Positions 44,376 through 52,761 of a stretch of 64,000 bases of DNA are shown here, piece after piece (within the stretch, counting starts at the first letter, position 1; each line of letters starts with the position of its first letter). The translations under genes were made by a program, and so were the position numbers. Location: assembly GCF_003610805.1 (NCBI RefSeq), contig NZ_RAPF01000002.1, positions 434,001-498,000 on the forward strand, read 5' to 3'. The notes below the pieces were generated by a model that did no database searches, was not told the origin of the DNA, and saw nothing but the letters and a program-made list of their open reading frames with translations. Origin of the DNA: Altericroceibacterium spongiae (GTDB lineage Bacteria; Pseudomonadota; Alphaproteobacteria; Sphingomonadales; Sphingomonadaceae).

Positions 44376-45047
44376 ATGTGGCAACTTTATCACTTCCCTC
44401 TATGTCCGTTCAGTCGCAAGGTCCGGTTGGCGCTGGGTGAGAAGGGCGTTCCTTATGATCTTATTAGGGAAAACCCTTGGGAAGGTCGTGATGAGTTTTT
44501 TGCGTTGAATCCCGCCGGGCGAACACCGGTTTTGCGTTATGTCGAAAAAAAGCTAGTATTGATCGACAGTCAGGCAATTTGCGAATATTTCGAGGAAACG
44601 GTCGACAAGTCGCCGCTGATCCTCGGTACTGCCGCTAATCGTGCAGAAATCCGGCGGCTGACGGCTTTGTTCGATGAAAGTTTCTTCACCGATGTCACAT
44701 ATCCGATTCTTCAGGAAAAGATGAAGAAACGGATTCTTTATCGAGCGCCGCCGGATTCGCGTCTGCTGCGCGAGACTATGCGATTGTTGCATGAACATCT
44801 CGATTATATCGACTGGTTGATAGATAATCGTCGATGGCTGGCGGGTGCCCAGCTCAGCCTGGCCGACTTCGCGGCGGCGGCGCAGCTTTCGGTGATCGAT
44901 TATCTTGGCGGCGTGGACTGGAGCGGACATGACGGGGCACATGGCTGGTACCGGGTCATGAAAAGCCGCCCCAGCTTCCGTCCGCTTCTGGCAGACAAGA
45001 TGGAAAGTTTGCCGCCCCCGCGTCATTATTCGGACGTCAATGCTTGA
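44376..45047 (+). CDS. fzlA: FtsZ-binding protein FzlA (glutathione-S-transferase fold)
   Basis: A 223-residue GST-fold protein. The N-terminal domain reads LYHFPLCPFSRKVRLALGEKGV, with NPAGRTPVL and DSQAICEYFEE. The C-terminal end SRPSFRPLLADKMESLPPPRHYSD is the hallmark of FzlA, an essential alphaproteobacterial division protein that binds FtsZ and promotes constriction, and has lost GST catalysis in Caulobacter. Given the catabolic genes nearby, an ordinary GST is the obvious alternative, but the C-terminus argues for FzlA. Confidence 0.85.
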   Translation: MWQLYHFPLCPFSRKVRLALGEKGVPYDLIRENPWEGRDEFFALNPAGRTPVLRYVEKKLVLIDSQAICEYFEETVDKSPLILGTAANRAEIRRLTALFDESFFTDVTYPILQEKMKKRILYRAPPDSRLLRETMRLLHEHLDYIDWLIDNRRWLAGAQLSLADFAAAAQLSVIDYLGGVDWSGHDGAHGWYRVMKSRPSFRPLLADKMESLPPPRHYSDVNA

Positions 45048-45119
45048 GGCTTTATGTGTTTTTCTTCCTCTGGCTCAGATGCAATTTCTTCCCATATGGC
45101 AGGTTGAAGGAGATCATGA

Positions 45120-45521
45120 ATGGCAGATAAGCTTTCACTCAGTCAGGAAGAATGGCGCGAGCGCCTTGACCCGCAGCAATTTCATGTGTTGCGCGAAGGA
45201 GGAACGGAACGCGCTTTTACAGGAAAATACGAATCCAATAAGGCGGCAGGCGAATATGTCTGCGCCGGTTGCGGCCAACCGCTTTTCGAGTCCGATGACA
45301 AATATGATAGTGGATCGGGATGGCCGAGTTTCGTGCGTCCGGCGCAGAATGGCGCAGTGGAAGAGAAACGCGACTTCAGTCACGGAATGATGCGGACCGA
45401 AGTGCGTTGTGCCCGATGCGCCGGCCATCTCGGCCATGTTTTCCCTGATGGTCCCGCGCCAACTGGCTTGCGTTATTGCATCAACAGTGCATCTCTGGAT
45501 TTTCAGCCCGAGGACGAGTGA
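45120..45521 (+). CDS. msrB: Peptide-methionine (R)-S-oxide reductase
   Basis: Reduces methionine-R-sulfoxide in proteins. The 133-residue enzyme has two zinc CxxC pairs ([18 protein letters not shown]), the conserved SGSGWPSF and GHVFPDGP, and the catalytic cysteine in [17 protein letters not shown] lies 8 nt before the ATG. msrA is in the same window (57795-58334) but not linked. Confidence 0.95.
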   Translation: MADKLSLSQEEWRERLDPQQFHVLREGGTERAFTGKYESNKAAGEYVCAGCGQPLFESDDKYDSGSGWPSFVRPAQNGAVEEKRDFSHGMMRTEVRCARCAGHLGHVFPDGPAPTGLRYCINSASLDFQPEDE

Positions 45522-45626
45522 AGTCGACCTTTTTCCCGTTAACGCTGGGTTACATTTCCCCTATGCACATAGGATAGACAGATGGGGCCACGTTATGCGC
45601 CCGGGTTACAAGGTTGAATAGGCCAT

Positions 45627-47855
45627 ATGGCAGGAAGTCGGCGGGGTTCTCGCTCTTCGAAAAAGACAGCGGATCGCAAGGATAAGAACAGTCTTCTTGG
45701 CAGATGGCTGCGGCGGTTGATTGTTGCGGGTGTTGTGGTGGGTTTGCTGGGAGCACTGGCTCTCGGCACGGCGGTCTATTTCGCCGAGCGTAGCCTGCCT
45801 AGCTATTCTGCTTTGATGAATAGCGAGAACGGGCAGACAATTGTCATGCGCGCACGCGATGGAACGGAAATTGTCTCTCTAGGCCCCAGTTATGGCGAGT
45901 GGCTTTATTCCGACGAAATCCCCCAAGTAATGAAAGATGCAATGGTTTCTGTGGAAGACCGTCGCTTCTATTCACACATCGGGGTCGACCCGCTTGGGTT
46001 GCTGCGCGCGGTTTGGGTAGCGGTCCGCGACGACCAGCGAGCAGAAGCCACGTCTACCATTACACAGCAGCTTGCCCGTAATATCTTTCTCAACTCAAAC
46101 CGCACCATGGATCGAAAACTGCGTGAAGCAGTGCTTGCGATGGCGCTGGAATGGAAGTTTTCAAAGGATCAGATCCTCGAACTTTATCTGAACAAAGTGT
46201 ATTTCGGTGGTGGTGCTTATGGCATCGATAGCGCAAGCCGCAAATTCTTCAGCCATTCCGCGCGCCAGCTCTCAACCGGAGAAGCAGCTATCATAGCTGG
46301 GCTGGTCAAAGCACCATCGCGCTATGCACCGTCTGCCGATGTTAATGCCGCGGTGGCCCGTGCCAATGTTGTGCTGTCGCAAATGCGGAAATATGGCGCC
46401 CTGAGAGCGGATGAAGCTGCTTCGGTCGATGTGTCGGCCGTCAAGCTCAAGAAGGAAAGTGGCGGCAACTCGATTCGGTATTTTACCGATTGGGCGCTTC
46501 CGCAACTCGATACGCTTCTGGCCGACAGCGATTCACGAGAACCGATTCAAGTCTGGACAACGATTGATATCGCCAAGCAAAAATCTGCAACCGCGGCAAT
46601 CAAGGCGAATGCTCCCAAAGGTGCGCAGGGAGCACTGGTAAGTTTGGATCGCGATGGCGCTGTGCTCGCTATGGTAGGCGGCACGGACTATGTGGAAAGC
46701 AATTATAACCGAGCGGTAAGCGCTGTTCGTCAACCGGGGTCTGCCTGGAAATTATTTGTTTATCTTGCCGCGCTGGAAGCTGGCTATACGCCTGATGATC
46801 GTGTCGTCGATGAACCGACGACGATTGGTAACTGGAGCCCGCATAATTCCGGTGGATCTTATGCCGGTGAGATCGATGTTCGTTCGGCCTTCGCCTATTC
46901 GAAAAACACGGTGGCGGCCCAGCTTGGTAATGATGTCGGTTTTGGAACAGTAGCATCTATGGCGCGGCGCATGGGGATCACCACCCCGATCTCCACTTAT
47001 CCCTCGATGGTGCTGGGAACATCGGAAGTCCGCGTGATCGATATGGCCCGGGCATTTGGAGAAATTTCGGCAGGCGGTGAATCTGTCGAGCCTTACGGCA
47101 TCACCAAGGTTGAGACCGCTAAGGGGCGCGTCCTGTATCGCCGGGAACCGCAGCGTGGTCATCAGCTTGTACCGGATTATGTCGCTGCCGGGATCACCGA
47201 CCTGTTGCAGACCGCGGTTGCAACCGGAACCGGGCGTGCGGCACAAATCGGCCGTCCAGTGGCAGGTAAAACGGGAACGACCAATTCGAGTAAGGATGGC
47301 TGGTTTGTCGGCTTTTCCAGTGGGATAACCACTGCTGTGTGGATGGGGCGCGACGATGCCAAGCCGGTGGCTGGCCTCTATGGCGGTACAGCCCCAGCCC
47401 GCGCTTTTGCCTCCTACATGCGTTATGCTGTAAAGGACCGCCCGGTCGAGCAGTTCGATACCGATCTGCAATTGCCGCAGTGGCAGCTCGAACCTGATGA
47501 TGAATATTTCTACGGTGACCCGAACGATTATTATTTCATCGATGAACAGGGAAATCTCGTTGAACCGAGCGGTGGCGCGGATAATGGGACTAAATCGCCG
47601 TTTCCGCCAGAACGACAAGAACAATCTCCTGCAGATCAGCCTCGCAGGCCATCACGTGACAATGAAACGGATGATTCAGCGCCGAGTGCAGCCAGTGACG
47701 ATTTTCTTGAACGGGCGATCGGTGGGAGTCTTGAGAATGGATCCACTCGCTCAAACCGTCCGCAACAGCGATCGCCTTCATCAGAATCCGAGATGGATAC
47801 GGGGCGGAGCTGGCGAAGCAATCCGCCTGAAGGAATTATTGAGCGTCCGGATTGA
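45627..47855 (+). CDS. Class A penicillin-binding protein (transglycosylase/transpeptidase, PBP1A-like)
   Basis: Bifunctional peptidoglycan synthase at the inner membrane. The 742-residue protein has a basic N-terminus, one membrane anchor (LIVAGVVVGLLGALALGTAVYF), and a GT51 glycosyltransferase domain with the catalytic Glu in SVEDRRFYSHIGVD and TITQQLARNIFL. The transpeptidase domain has SxxK as GSAWKLF, SxN as YSKNTVA and KTGT as AGKTGTTNSSKDGW. The last 110 residues are a low-complexity polar tail rich in D/E, P, Q, S and R. A strong terminator follows. Confidence 0.93.
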   Translation: MAGSRRGSRSSKKTADRKDKNSLLGRWLRRLIVAGVVVGLLGALALGTAVYFAERSLPSYSALMNSENGQTIVMRARDGTEIVSLGPSYGEWLYSDEIPQVMKDAMVSVEDRRFYSHIGVDPLGLLRAVWVAVRDDQRAEATSTITQQLARNIFLNSNRTMDRKLREAVLAMALEWKFSKDQILELYLNKVYFGGGAYGIDSASRKFFSHSARQLSTGEAAIIAGLVKAPSRYAPSADVNAAVARANVVLSQMRKYGALRADEAASVDVSAVKLKKESGGNSIRYFTDWALPQLDTLLADSDSREPIQVWTTIDIAKQKSATAAIKANAPKGAQGALVSLDRDGAVLAMVGGTDYVESNYNRAVSAVRQPGSAWKLFVYLAALEAGYTPDDRVVDEPTTIGNWSPHNSGGSYAGEIDVRSAFAYSKNTVAAQLGNDVGFGTVASMARRMGITTPISTYPSMVLGTSEVRVIDMARAFGEISAGGESVEPYGITKVETAKGRVLYRREPQRGHQLVPDYVAAGITDLLQTAVATGTGRAAQIGRPVAGKTGTTNSSKDGWFVGFSSGITTAVWMGRDDAKPVAGLYGGTAPARAFASYMRYAVKDRPVEQFDTDLQLPQWQLEPDDEYFYGDPNDYYFIDEQGNLVEPSGGADNGTKSPFPPERQEQSPADQPRRPSRDNETDDSAPSAASDDFLERAIGGSLENGSTRSNRPQQRSPSSESEMDTGRSWRSNPPEGIIERPD

Positions 47856-47961
47856 GAGAAGAGGTTTATTGGTCCTCCGGGTTTTATTTGGATTGATGGA
47901 GGCAATTGAGCCTCGGTTTTTCAGAGAAGCACTAACCAATAACCATTCAGTGGTTATCCAT

Positions 47962-48000
47962 AAAAAAGCCGGCAGAAACTCAGTTCCTGCCGGCTTTTTT
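47962..48000. terminator. Bidirectional Rho-independent terminator
   Basis: AAAAAAGCCGGCAG pairs with CTGCCGGCTTTTTT around an 11-nt loop, between the penicillin-binding protein and the convergent protease gene. A second, AT-richer inverted repeat (ATAACCA/TGGTTAT, about 47938-47957) lies just before it. Confidence 0.92.
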
Positions 48001-48016
48001 ATAAGTTTGTCTGACG

Positions 48017-49549
48017 TCAGTCAGACTCTTTAAGCCGGATCGGTACGAACTGAGCAGGGCGACCGCGACGCTGTACTCGCAACAGGACAGCTTCACGATC
48101 CTGATCTTGTGCCGTTTTCACGACATTCTCGAGGTCCTCAACACTGGTGAGGCGCTGATAATTAGCGGTCAGGAGAATATCGCCCCGCTGTAAACCTTTC
48201 TGACCTGCATCTGAGCTGGGATCGACTGCTGTAATGACGACGCCTTGCGTGTCACTGCTGACTCCAAGCTGGCGGGTGATCTGAGGGTTGAGAGGAATGA
48301 CATGCAGCCCCAGCGCATCTTCCAGCACCCCCTGACCTGAAGATGGTGCCTGGGGCGGCCCGAGATCGTCTGAGTCGGGATCAAATGTCTGCTGTGCCAA
48401 TTCTTCTTCGCTGGGGCGCTCACCCACAGAGATATTGAGCGTCTGACGCTTGCCGTCGCGAATAACTTGGACCGGAACACGTGTACCGGGCTCGATATTG
48501 GCCACTAGAAAAGACAGAGTCTGGTCCGGTGTTACATCCTTACCGTCCACTTTCATCACCACGTCACCGGGCTGGATACCAGCTTTGTCAGCCGGGCCAT
48601 TGGCAGTGACCGACTGAATGAATTCACCGTGATTTTCCGGAATATCCAGTGCCTCGGCCATATCTTCAGAAACAGGGCCGATGAGCACGCCGAGATAGCC
48701 ACGCTTGATTTCTTCACCAGCCATCAGTTTCTTGACAATCGGCGAAGCGGTTTCTGCCGGAATGGCGAAACCAATGCCGACACTGCCCCCGGAAGGTGAG
48801 AAAATAGCGTTGTTAATGCCGATCACATTGCCCTGCATGTCGAAGAGCGGCCCGCCAGAGTTGCCTCGATTAATGCTAGCATCGGTCTGGATGTAACGGT
48901 CATAGGCCCCGGCAGAACCGGTATTGCGATAAACGGCGGAGATGATCCCGGCAGTCACAGTTCCACCCAGGCCAAAGGGGTTGCCAATGGCAATAACCCA
49001 ATCGCCTACCCGGGCTTGCGAGGAATCGCCGAACTTCACGAATGGGAATGGCTTGTCGCGTGAAATTTTAAGTACGGCAAGGTCGGATGCCGCATCGCGA
49101 CCGACGAGTTCGGCCGGATATTCGGTGCCGTCCGGTGTACTGACAGTGATTTCCTCGACTTCAGCATGGCCTTCCGCAGCGATCACATGGTTGTTGGTTA
49201 CAACATAGCCATCTGCCGAAACGATAAAGCCTGACCCCAGGGACTGAGCTTCACGAGTGGTTGGACGACCGCGATTGCCGAACAACTCGGCAAAGGGGGT
49301 CCCGGAGAAAGGATTGTTGTTGACGGTGACACGCTGTCGAGTGGCGATGTTTACAACGGCAGGCTGCAGCTGTTCCGTCAGATCGGCAAAACTGGAAGGT
49401 GCTCCCGCTCGAGGAGTAATCTGCTGCATATGCTGCGCATCGTTTTGCGCAACCTGCGCACCAGCTGGATAGCCGGTGATGAGTGAGATGGCGGCTCCGC
49501 CTGCAAGCAGAGCCGATGTGATGCCATAAGAATAACGCACGGGCTTCAC
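48017..49549 (-). CDS. degP: DegP/HtrA-family periplasmic serine protease
   Basis: A 510-residue Do-type protease/chaperone for envelope protein quality control. GTG 49549 is the start (AAGGAC just before it), followed by a signal peptide. The catalytic triad is H in TNNHVIAAEGH, D in AASDLAVLKI and S in GNSGGPLFD. Two PDZ domains follow (RGYLGVLIG...GDVVMKVDGKDV and GVVITAVDPSSDAGQKGLQRGDIL). It follows hflC by 93 bp on the same strand, a common hflK-hflC-degP arrangement in alphaproteobacteria. Confidence 0.94.
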   Translation of the reverse strand: MKPVRYSYGITSALLAGGAAISLITGYPAGAQVAQNDAQHMQQITPRAGAPSSFADLTEQLQPAVVNIATRQRVTVNNNPFSGTPFAELFGNRGRPTTREAQSLGSGFIVSADGYVVTNNHVIAAEGHAEVEEITVSTPDGTEYPAELVGRDAASDLAVLKISRDKPFPFVKFGDSSQARVGDWVIAIGNPFGLGGTVTAGIISAVYRNTGSAGAYDRYIQTDASINRGNSGGPLFDMQGNVIGINNAIFSPSGGSVGIGFAIPAETASPIVKKLMAGEEIKRGYLGVLIGPVSEDMAEALDIPENHGEFIQSVTANGPADKAGIQPGDVVMKVDGKDVTPDQTLSFLVANIEPGTRVPVQVIRDGKRQTLNISVGERPSEEELAQQTFDPDSDDLGPPQAPSSGQGVLEDALGLHVIPLNPQITRQLGVSSDTQGVVITAVDPSSDAGQKGLQRGDILLTANYQRLTSVEDLENVVKTAQDQDREAVLLRVQRRGRPAQFVPIRLKESD

Positions 49550-49642
49550 GTCCTTTATCTTCCTTCTCGGCTGAGGCGTTGTAAGCGCCTATTCAGGTAC
49601 GAATCTATTGCAGCCGATATGGGCTGAATACGATTTGAATGG

Positions 49643-50491
49643 TCAGCGTTTTTCGCCGCGAAACTGGCGTAAATATTCATTATCGGGTGAGAGAATGATC
49701 TGGCTATCCCCGCTGCCAGAGCCGAATGTGGTCGTATAGCTTTGCATAGCGCGATAGAAATCATAGAAATCGGGGTCCTGCCCAAAGCTCTTTGCATAGG
49801 TGGCCGCTGCATTGGCTTCGGCTTCGGCACGTATGATCTGAGCATTTTTTCGGCCTTGCGCTCGAATCGTCGCGGCTTCCTCTTCACGGTCCGTTTCCAT
49901 ACGCGTGAAAGCGGATTCGAGAGGTGTGCCTTCAGGCAGGTCGGCGCGTTTGATTCGTACATCTATCACTTGCGCGCCATATTGGCGGGCCTGCCGGTCA
50001 AGGCCATCGCGAATATTTTTCATTGCATCACCGCGTTCGGCGGTAAGCAAAGAGGCAAATTCACGACGTCCCAGTTCTTGCCGCAGAACTGATGTCAAAA
50101 TAGGTTTCAATTGCTCCGCAACGGCTTGTTCGGTGCCTGCGGTTTCTACCATCCGTACAGGATCGATGATACGGAAACGGGCATAGGCATCTACATCAAG
50201 ACGTTGCTGATCGTTGGATAATACTTGTTGCCGCTCCATGTCGAGATCGAGCACACGCTTGTCGATTCGTTCCACTCTTTCGAGAAAGGGAATACGAAAG
50301 ATAATACCGGCGCCTGTCTTGCCGAATTCAGTGTCCGGACGGAAGCGATTGGCGACGCGAACCGGATCACCTGTGCGAATGATAACCGCCTGCTGGGTTT
50401 CAGGCACCACGATCACGCTCGACATCACTGCCACAATGACGATCACTGCGCTGATGATGAGGAGCTTATATGTTTGCCAGAGCTGTTCCAT
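49643..50491 (-). CDS. hflC: HflC, membrane SPFH-domain regulator of FtsH protease
   Basis: A 282-residue type II membrane protein with an N-terminal anchor (LLIISAVIVIVAVMSSVIVV) and an SPFH/band-7 domain (VPETQQAVIIRTGDPV, FRIPFLERVERIDKRVLDLDME, VDAYARFRIIDPV, IDVRIKRADLPEG). With HflK it forms the large complex that encloses and modulates FtsH. It begins 2 bp after the hflK stop. Confidence 0.95.
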   Translation of the reverse strand: MEQLWQTYKLLIISAVIVIVAVMSSVIVVPETQQAVIIRTGDPVRVANRFRPDTEFGKTGAGIIFRIPFLERVERIDKRVLDLDMERQQVLSNDQQRLDVDAYARFRIIDPVRMVETAGTEQAVAEQLKPILTSVLRQELGRREFASLLTAERGDAMKNIRDGLDRQARQYGAQVIDVRIKRADLPEGTPLESAFTRMETDREEEAATIRAQGRKNAQIIRAEAEANAAATYAKSFGQDPDFYDFYRAMQSYTTTFGSGSGDSQIILSPDNEYLRQFRGEKR

Positions 50492-50493
50492 GA

Positions 50494-51693
50494 TTATTGG
50501 CTTCCCGTCGAAGTAACCGTCTGGGTATTGTTATCGCCATCATTGCTATTCCGTCGCCGTGTTTCGGGCAGCGGCAGATAGGGAACAACGCCGTCGGTTT
50601 CGATCACGGTTTTGTCGGTATCGCGCAGCACACGCTCCATCGTTTCATAATACATACGCCGACGTGTCACTTCGGGGGCAAGACGGTATTCTTGATAGAC
50701 CTTGTCGAAAGCGGTCGCGTCGCCTTCGGCCTGAGCGAGAATTTGCTGCGCCCAGGCACGGGCGCGATTGATATCCGTTTCTGCGGCCTGTTGCGCTGCG
50801 GACACTGCTTTAAAAGCATCGACCACGCGGGCGGGTGGATCAGTTTTCTCGATTTCAATGCCCTGCACGGCTACGCCCGAACGATAGGCGTCGAGAATTT
50901 CCTGCATTCTTTCACGCACGCGCTGTTCGATTTCGGCACGGCCGGCGCCTGACAGGACACGATCGAGATCATGTTCGGCTACCGAAGCGCGCATGGCCGC
51001 TTCTCCGACCTCGCGAACCGTTTCATCAGGATCTGCCAGTTGGAAATGGTACTGTTTGAGATCCTTGATATTCCAGCGAATGAGATAAGACAGGTCGACC
51101 AGATTCTGGTCGGCTGTCAGCATTAGTTTTTCCTTACCGCTTTCGGGAATGCTCTCCCGGCGGATAGATGTCACATCCGTGACCTGGACCTGCTGGACCG
51201 GCCATGGAAGAGTCATGGAAATACCCGATCCGATCGTGTGGGAATAGCGGCCGAAGGTCGATACCACTCCCTGTTCTCGCGGGCCGATCTGGTGGAAGCT
51301 TGTTATTACGAGCCAAAGGGCCACGATCCCCACCACAATCAAAGGCAGCCAGCTTTTGCCGCCAGGGCGTGAAGGGAAATGAAAATTAGGGCCGCCAGGG
51401 CCTCCGCCACCGCCACGGCGCGGGCCCTCGGGTCCGCGATTTTTGAAAATATTGTCTATACTGGCCGAACGGCGCGGACGGTCCGAAGAAGCGTTCCCTC
51501 CAGGGAGCCAGGGATTACGAGGTCCACGTGGAGGAGGTGTGTCTCCATCCTGCGATCCGCTGTCTGAGTCGCCACCGGTCTGCCCGCCACTATCGTCGTC
51601 ACTATTCTCGCCCTGAGGAGGTTTTCCCCAGGGGCTGTTTTTGCCGGCCATTGCCAATCCGATCCGTCCGCTGAACCCGCCCAAAATATTCAT
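50494..51693 (-). CDS. hflK: HflK, membrane SPFH-domain regulator of FtsH protease
   Basis: About 399 residues from ATG 51693; ATG 51651 (MAGKNSPWG) is an alternative with GGAT upstream, and the frame extends to 51756. A glycine/asparagine/proline-rich N-terminal region (residues 15-110, NPWLPGGN) is typical of HflK. A membrane anchor (LPLIVVGIVALWLVITSFHQI) and an SPFH domain (GPREQGVVSTFGRYS, LTADQNLVDLSYLIRWNI, GVAVQGIEIEKTDPP) follow. It is divergent from mrp across a very short gap. Confidence 0.93.
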   Translation of the reverse strand: MNILGGFSGRIGLAMAGKNSPWGKPPQGENSDDDSGGQTGGDSDSGSQDGDTPPPRGPRNPWLPGGNASSDRPRRSASIDNIFKNRGPEGPRRGGGGGPGGPNFHFPSRPGGKSWLPLIVVGIVALWLVITSFHQIGPREQGVVSTFGRYSHTIGSGISMTLPWPVQQVQVTDVTSIRRESIPESGKEKLMLTADQNLVDLSYLIRWNIKDLKQYHFQLADPDETVREVGEAAMRASVAEHDLDRVLSGAGRAEIEQRVRERMQEILDAYRSGVAVQGIEIEKTDPPARVVDAFKAVSAAQQAAETDINRARAWAQQILAQAEGDATAFDKVYQEYRLAPEVTRRRMYYETMERVLRDTDKTVIETDGVVPYLPLPETRRRNSNDGDNNTQTVTSTGSQ

Positions 51694-51714
51694 GCCATCT
51701 TTTATAGGCACATA

Positions 51715-52761
51715 ATGGCGGAAAAACAGGGGCAGAAAGCCAAGTTTTCGCTGCATGGCCTTCGTGAAAGCGCTAGCAGGGCTGTTATGACAATTGAAAA
51801 CGCAATCAAGAACGAACTTCCAGACAATATTGGTGCGCGCGTGCAGTCGGTCCGTCTCAATGATGGTATTGCAACATTAGTGGTGGATGCCAGTGGTCTC
51901 GCCCGCAGCGACGCAGCAGCACTTGAAGAACGGATACGCCAAACTCTTACGACTATAGAAGGTGTACGGGATGTGCGTGTTGCCATGATGGCGGATAAGG
52001 TGAAACGCAGACTTGTCGCTGTGGGTTCGGGCAAGGGCGGGGTCGGAAAATCCACCCTTACAGCCAATCTTGCTGTTGCGCTTGCGAGGGCTGGGCATAA
52101 AGTCGGTGTGGTTGATGCAGATATTTATGGGCCTTCTCAGCCTACATTGCTCGATCCGGCGAATCAGAAGCCACAGGCCCGGGATAAGCAACTGATTCCC
52201 GTTGAAAGTGAATTTGGGGTAAAACTATTGTCTACCGGGCAGTTGATCGAGCCAGGCAAAGCAATTGCCTGGCGTGGCCCTATGACTGGCGGTGCATTAA
52301 CGCAGATGATGGAAGCTGACTGGGGCGATACCGAAATTATTCTGATCGATTTGCCACCGGGAACGGGTGATATCCAGCTTACCATGATCCAGAAATTCAA
52401 ACCCGATGGCGCTATGGTTGTATCTACTCCGCAAGACCTGTCATTAATCGACGCGGCACGTGCACTGGATTTGTTCCGTCAGGCACATGTCCCCGTGATC
52501 GGGATTGTCGAGAATATGGCGGGTTATATGTGCCCTCATTGCGGTGAAATCAGTGATCCTTTCGGCAGCGGCGGAGCGGAAGCCGCAGCCCTGCAGCTCG
52601 GCGAGAACTTCCTTGGGCGCATCCCTCTCGCCATGGAAATTCGTGTGGCAAGCGATACCGGGCAGCCACCGGCAGCCAATAATACGCCACAAGGACAAGC
52701 GTTTGCTGGGATCGCACACAAATTAAGCGACTGGCTGACATCAAAGGGCCAGCCCGGATGA
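51715..52761 (+). CDS. mrp: Mrp/ApbC-type iron-sulfur cluster carrier ATPase
   Basis: P-loop NTPase that carries and transfers Fe-S clusters. The 348-residue protein has a short N-terminal DUF59-like domain (residues 25-95), the deviant Walker A GSGKGGVGKSTLTAN, DADIYGPSQP, DLPPGTGD, and the cluster-binding CPHCG near residue 267. ATG 51715 gives the longest form; ATG 51787 (MTIENAIK, with CAGGG 5 nt upstream) would leave more room for promoters. The stop overlaps the next gene by 4 bp. Confidence 0.92.
   Translation: MAEKQGQKAKFSLHGLRESASRAVMTIENAIKNELPDNIGARVQSVRLNDGIATLVVDASGLARSDAAALEERIRQTLTTIEGVRDVRVAMMADKVKRRLVAVGSGKGGVGKSTLTANLAVALARAGHKVGVVDADIYGPSQPTLLDPANQKPQARDKQLIPVESEFGVKLLSTGQLIEPGKAIAWRGPMTGGALTQMMEADWGDTEIILIDLPPGTGDIQLTMIQKFKPDGAMVVSTPQDLSLIDAARALDLFRQAHVPVIGIVENMAGYMCPHCGEISDPFGSGGAEAAALQLGENFLGRIPLAMEIRVASDTGQPPAANNTPQGQAFAGIAHKLSDWLTSKGQPG

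Noticed and set aside
44376-45047. Beta-etherase (LigE/LigF/LigG-type) glutathione S-transferase
   Set aside because: Tempting beside a lignin locus, but the C-terminal SRPSFRPLLAD...PPPRHY pattern fits FzlA.
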